From an uncultured Oscillibacter sp. (GTDB lineage: Bacteria; Bacillota; Clostridia; Oscillospirales; Oscillospiraceae), in assembly GCA_910585165.1 (NCBI GenBank), contig CAJUBX010000091.1, positions 1-7,511 of the forward strand: a stretch of DNA of 7,511 bases, written 5' to 3'. The notes under the pieces were generated by a model. That model was given only the letters and a program-made list of their open reading frames with translations. It was not told the DNA's origin and made no database searches. Position numbers and translations under genes: made by a program. Of the stretch, positions 1-7,511 are shown piece after piece. Position 1 is the first letter of the stretch; each line of letters starts with the position of its first letter.

Positions 1-68
1 ATTGTTTGGCGCAGACTCTTCTCTGTTCATCTTTAATTTTGGGATAGGCTCTTAGGAGATGCGGATGC

Positions 69-104
69 AAAAAAGCAGAGGTTCCAAACGGAACCTCTGC
101 TTTT
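69..104 (-). terminator. Intrinsic terminator after rpoC
   Basis: An inverted repeat pairs 75-85 (GCAGAGGTTCC) with 90-100 (GGAACCTCTGC) around a 4-base loop, with no mismatch. An A-run at 71-74 and a T-run at 101-104 extend the stem to 15 bp. Read on the minus strand, the GC-rich stem is followed at once by six T (74 to 69), the classical Rho-independent layout. It begins 21 bases after the rpoC stop codon, so it most likely ends the rpoB-rpoC transcript. On the plus strand the stem is followed by TTTTCATTTG, so it may also work, more weakly, for a transcript arriving from the left. Bases 1-68 beyond it hold only short open frames (up to 17 codons running in from the edge) and no recognisable gene. 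Confidence 0.93.
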
Positions 105-125
105 CATTTGCGCTTTGAATGCGGC

Positions 126-3965
<3,840 letters not shown>

Positions 3966-3974
3966 ATTGCGCGT

Positions 3975-3982
3975 TCCTCCTT
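3975..3982 (-). promoter_or_regulatory. Ribosome-binding site of rpoC
   Basis: Read on the minus strand this is AAGGAGGA, a near-perfect Shine-Dalgarno sequence, followed by nine bases and then the ATG at 3965-3963. It fixes the rpoC start over later in-frame ATG codons such as Met19. It lies in the 46-base rpoB-rpoC gap (3966-4011). That gap shows no convincing promoter or terminator, which fits translation of rpoC from a shared rpoBC message with its own strong initiation site. Confidence 0.9.
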
Positions 3983-4011
3983 CATTGCTCCGGATTTATT
4001 TAACGAACGCA

Positions 4012-7511
<3,500 letters not shown>

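Noticed and set aside
1..68. Partial gene at the left edge on either strand.
   Set aside because: Open stretches are at most 17 codons on the plus strand, and a minus-strand ATG at 28-30 lacks a ribosome-binding site. There is too little sequence to support a call.
65..118. A 17-codon plus-strand frame (ATG 65-67, stop 116-118) with AGGAG six bases upstream.
   Set aside because: It runs straight through the terminator hairpin and encodes no recognisable peptide. The match to a ribosome-binding site is probably chance.
3966..4011. Possible promoter in the rpoB-rpoC gap (AT-rich TTAAATAAAT on the minus strand).
   Set aside because: No TTGACA-like -35 element lies at a suitable distance, and the gap is short and typical of a co-transcribed pair.

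Overview
The window holds the two largest genes of the core RNA polymerase operon, both on the minus strand. They are rpoB (beta subunit, cut off at the right edge) and, downstream of it, a complete rpoC (beta' subunit). A strong intrinsic terminator follows rpoC. This is housekeeping DNA. I see no mobile element, CRISPR array, RNA gene, riboswitch or accessory system, and nothing that amounts to a new biological system.

The organism looks like a GC-rich member of the Clostridia, most likely Oscillospiraceae/Ruminococcaceae (the Flavonifractor/Oscillibacter kind). This rests on four things: the Firmicutes-type sequences of both subunits, the absence of the large proteobacterial insertions in beta and in the beta' trigger loop, strong GC bias at third codon positions, and a strong AAGGAGG ribosome-binding site. 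The family-level placement is inference from remembered sequences, not from a search.

Layout from right to left, which is the direction of transcription: rpoB fills 7511 to 4012, with about 93 N-terminal residues lying outside the window. A 46-base gap follows, carrying the rpoC ribosome-binding site at 3975-3982. rpoC runs from 3965 to 126. A 15-bp hairpin with a T-tract lies at 69-104. The last 68 bases (1-68) hold no gene I can support; they may contain the end of a convergent gene or the leader of the next gene.

The two products assemble with alpha2 and omega into the catalytic core, and the active site forms at the beta/beta' interface. All catalytic motifs checked are intact: the beta' Mg-binding NADFDGD, the trigger-loop His, both beta' zinc sites, and the beta ED pair and two Lys. 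Points worth a second look are three insertions relative to Bacillus subtilis subunits (two in beta', one in beta), the complete lack of TTA, CTA and TCA sense codons in both genes (which leaves a giant but spurious antisense reading frame), and the near-symmetric terminator directly behind rpoC.
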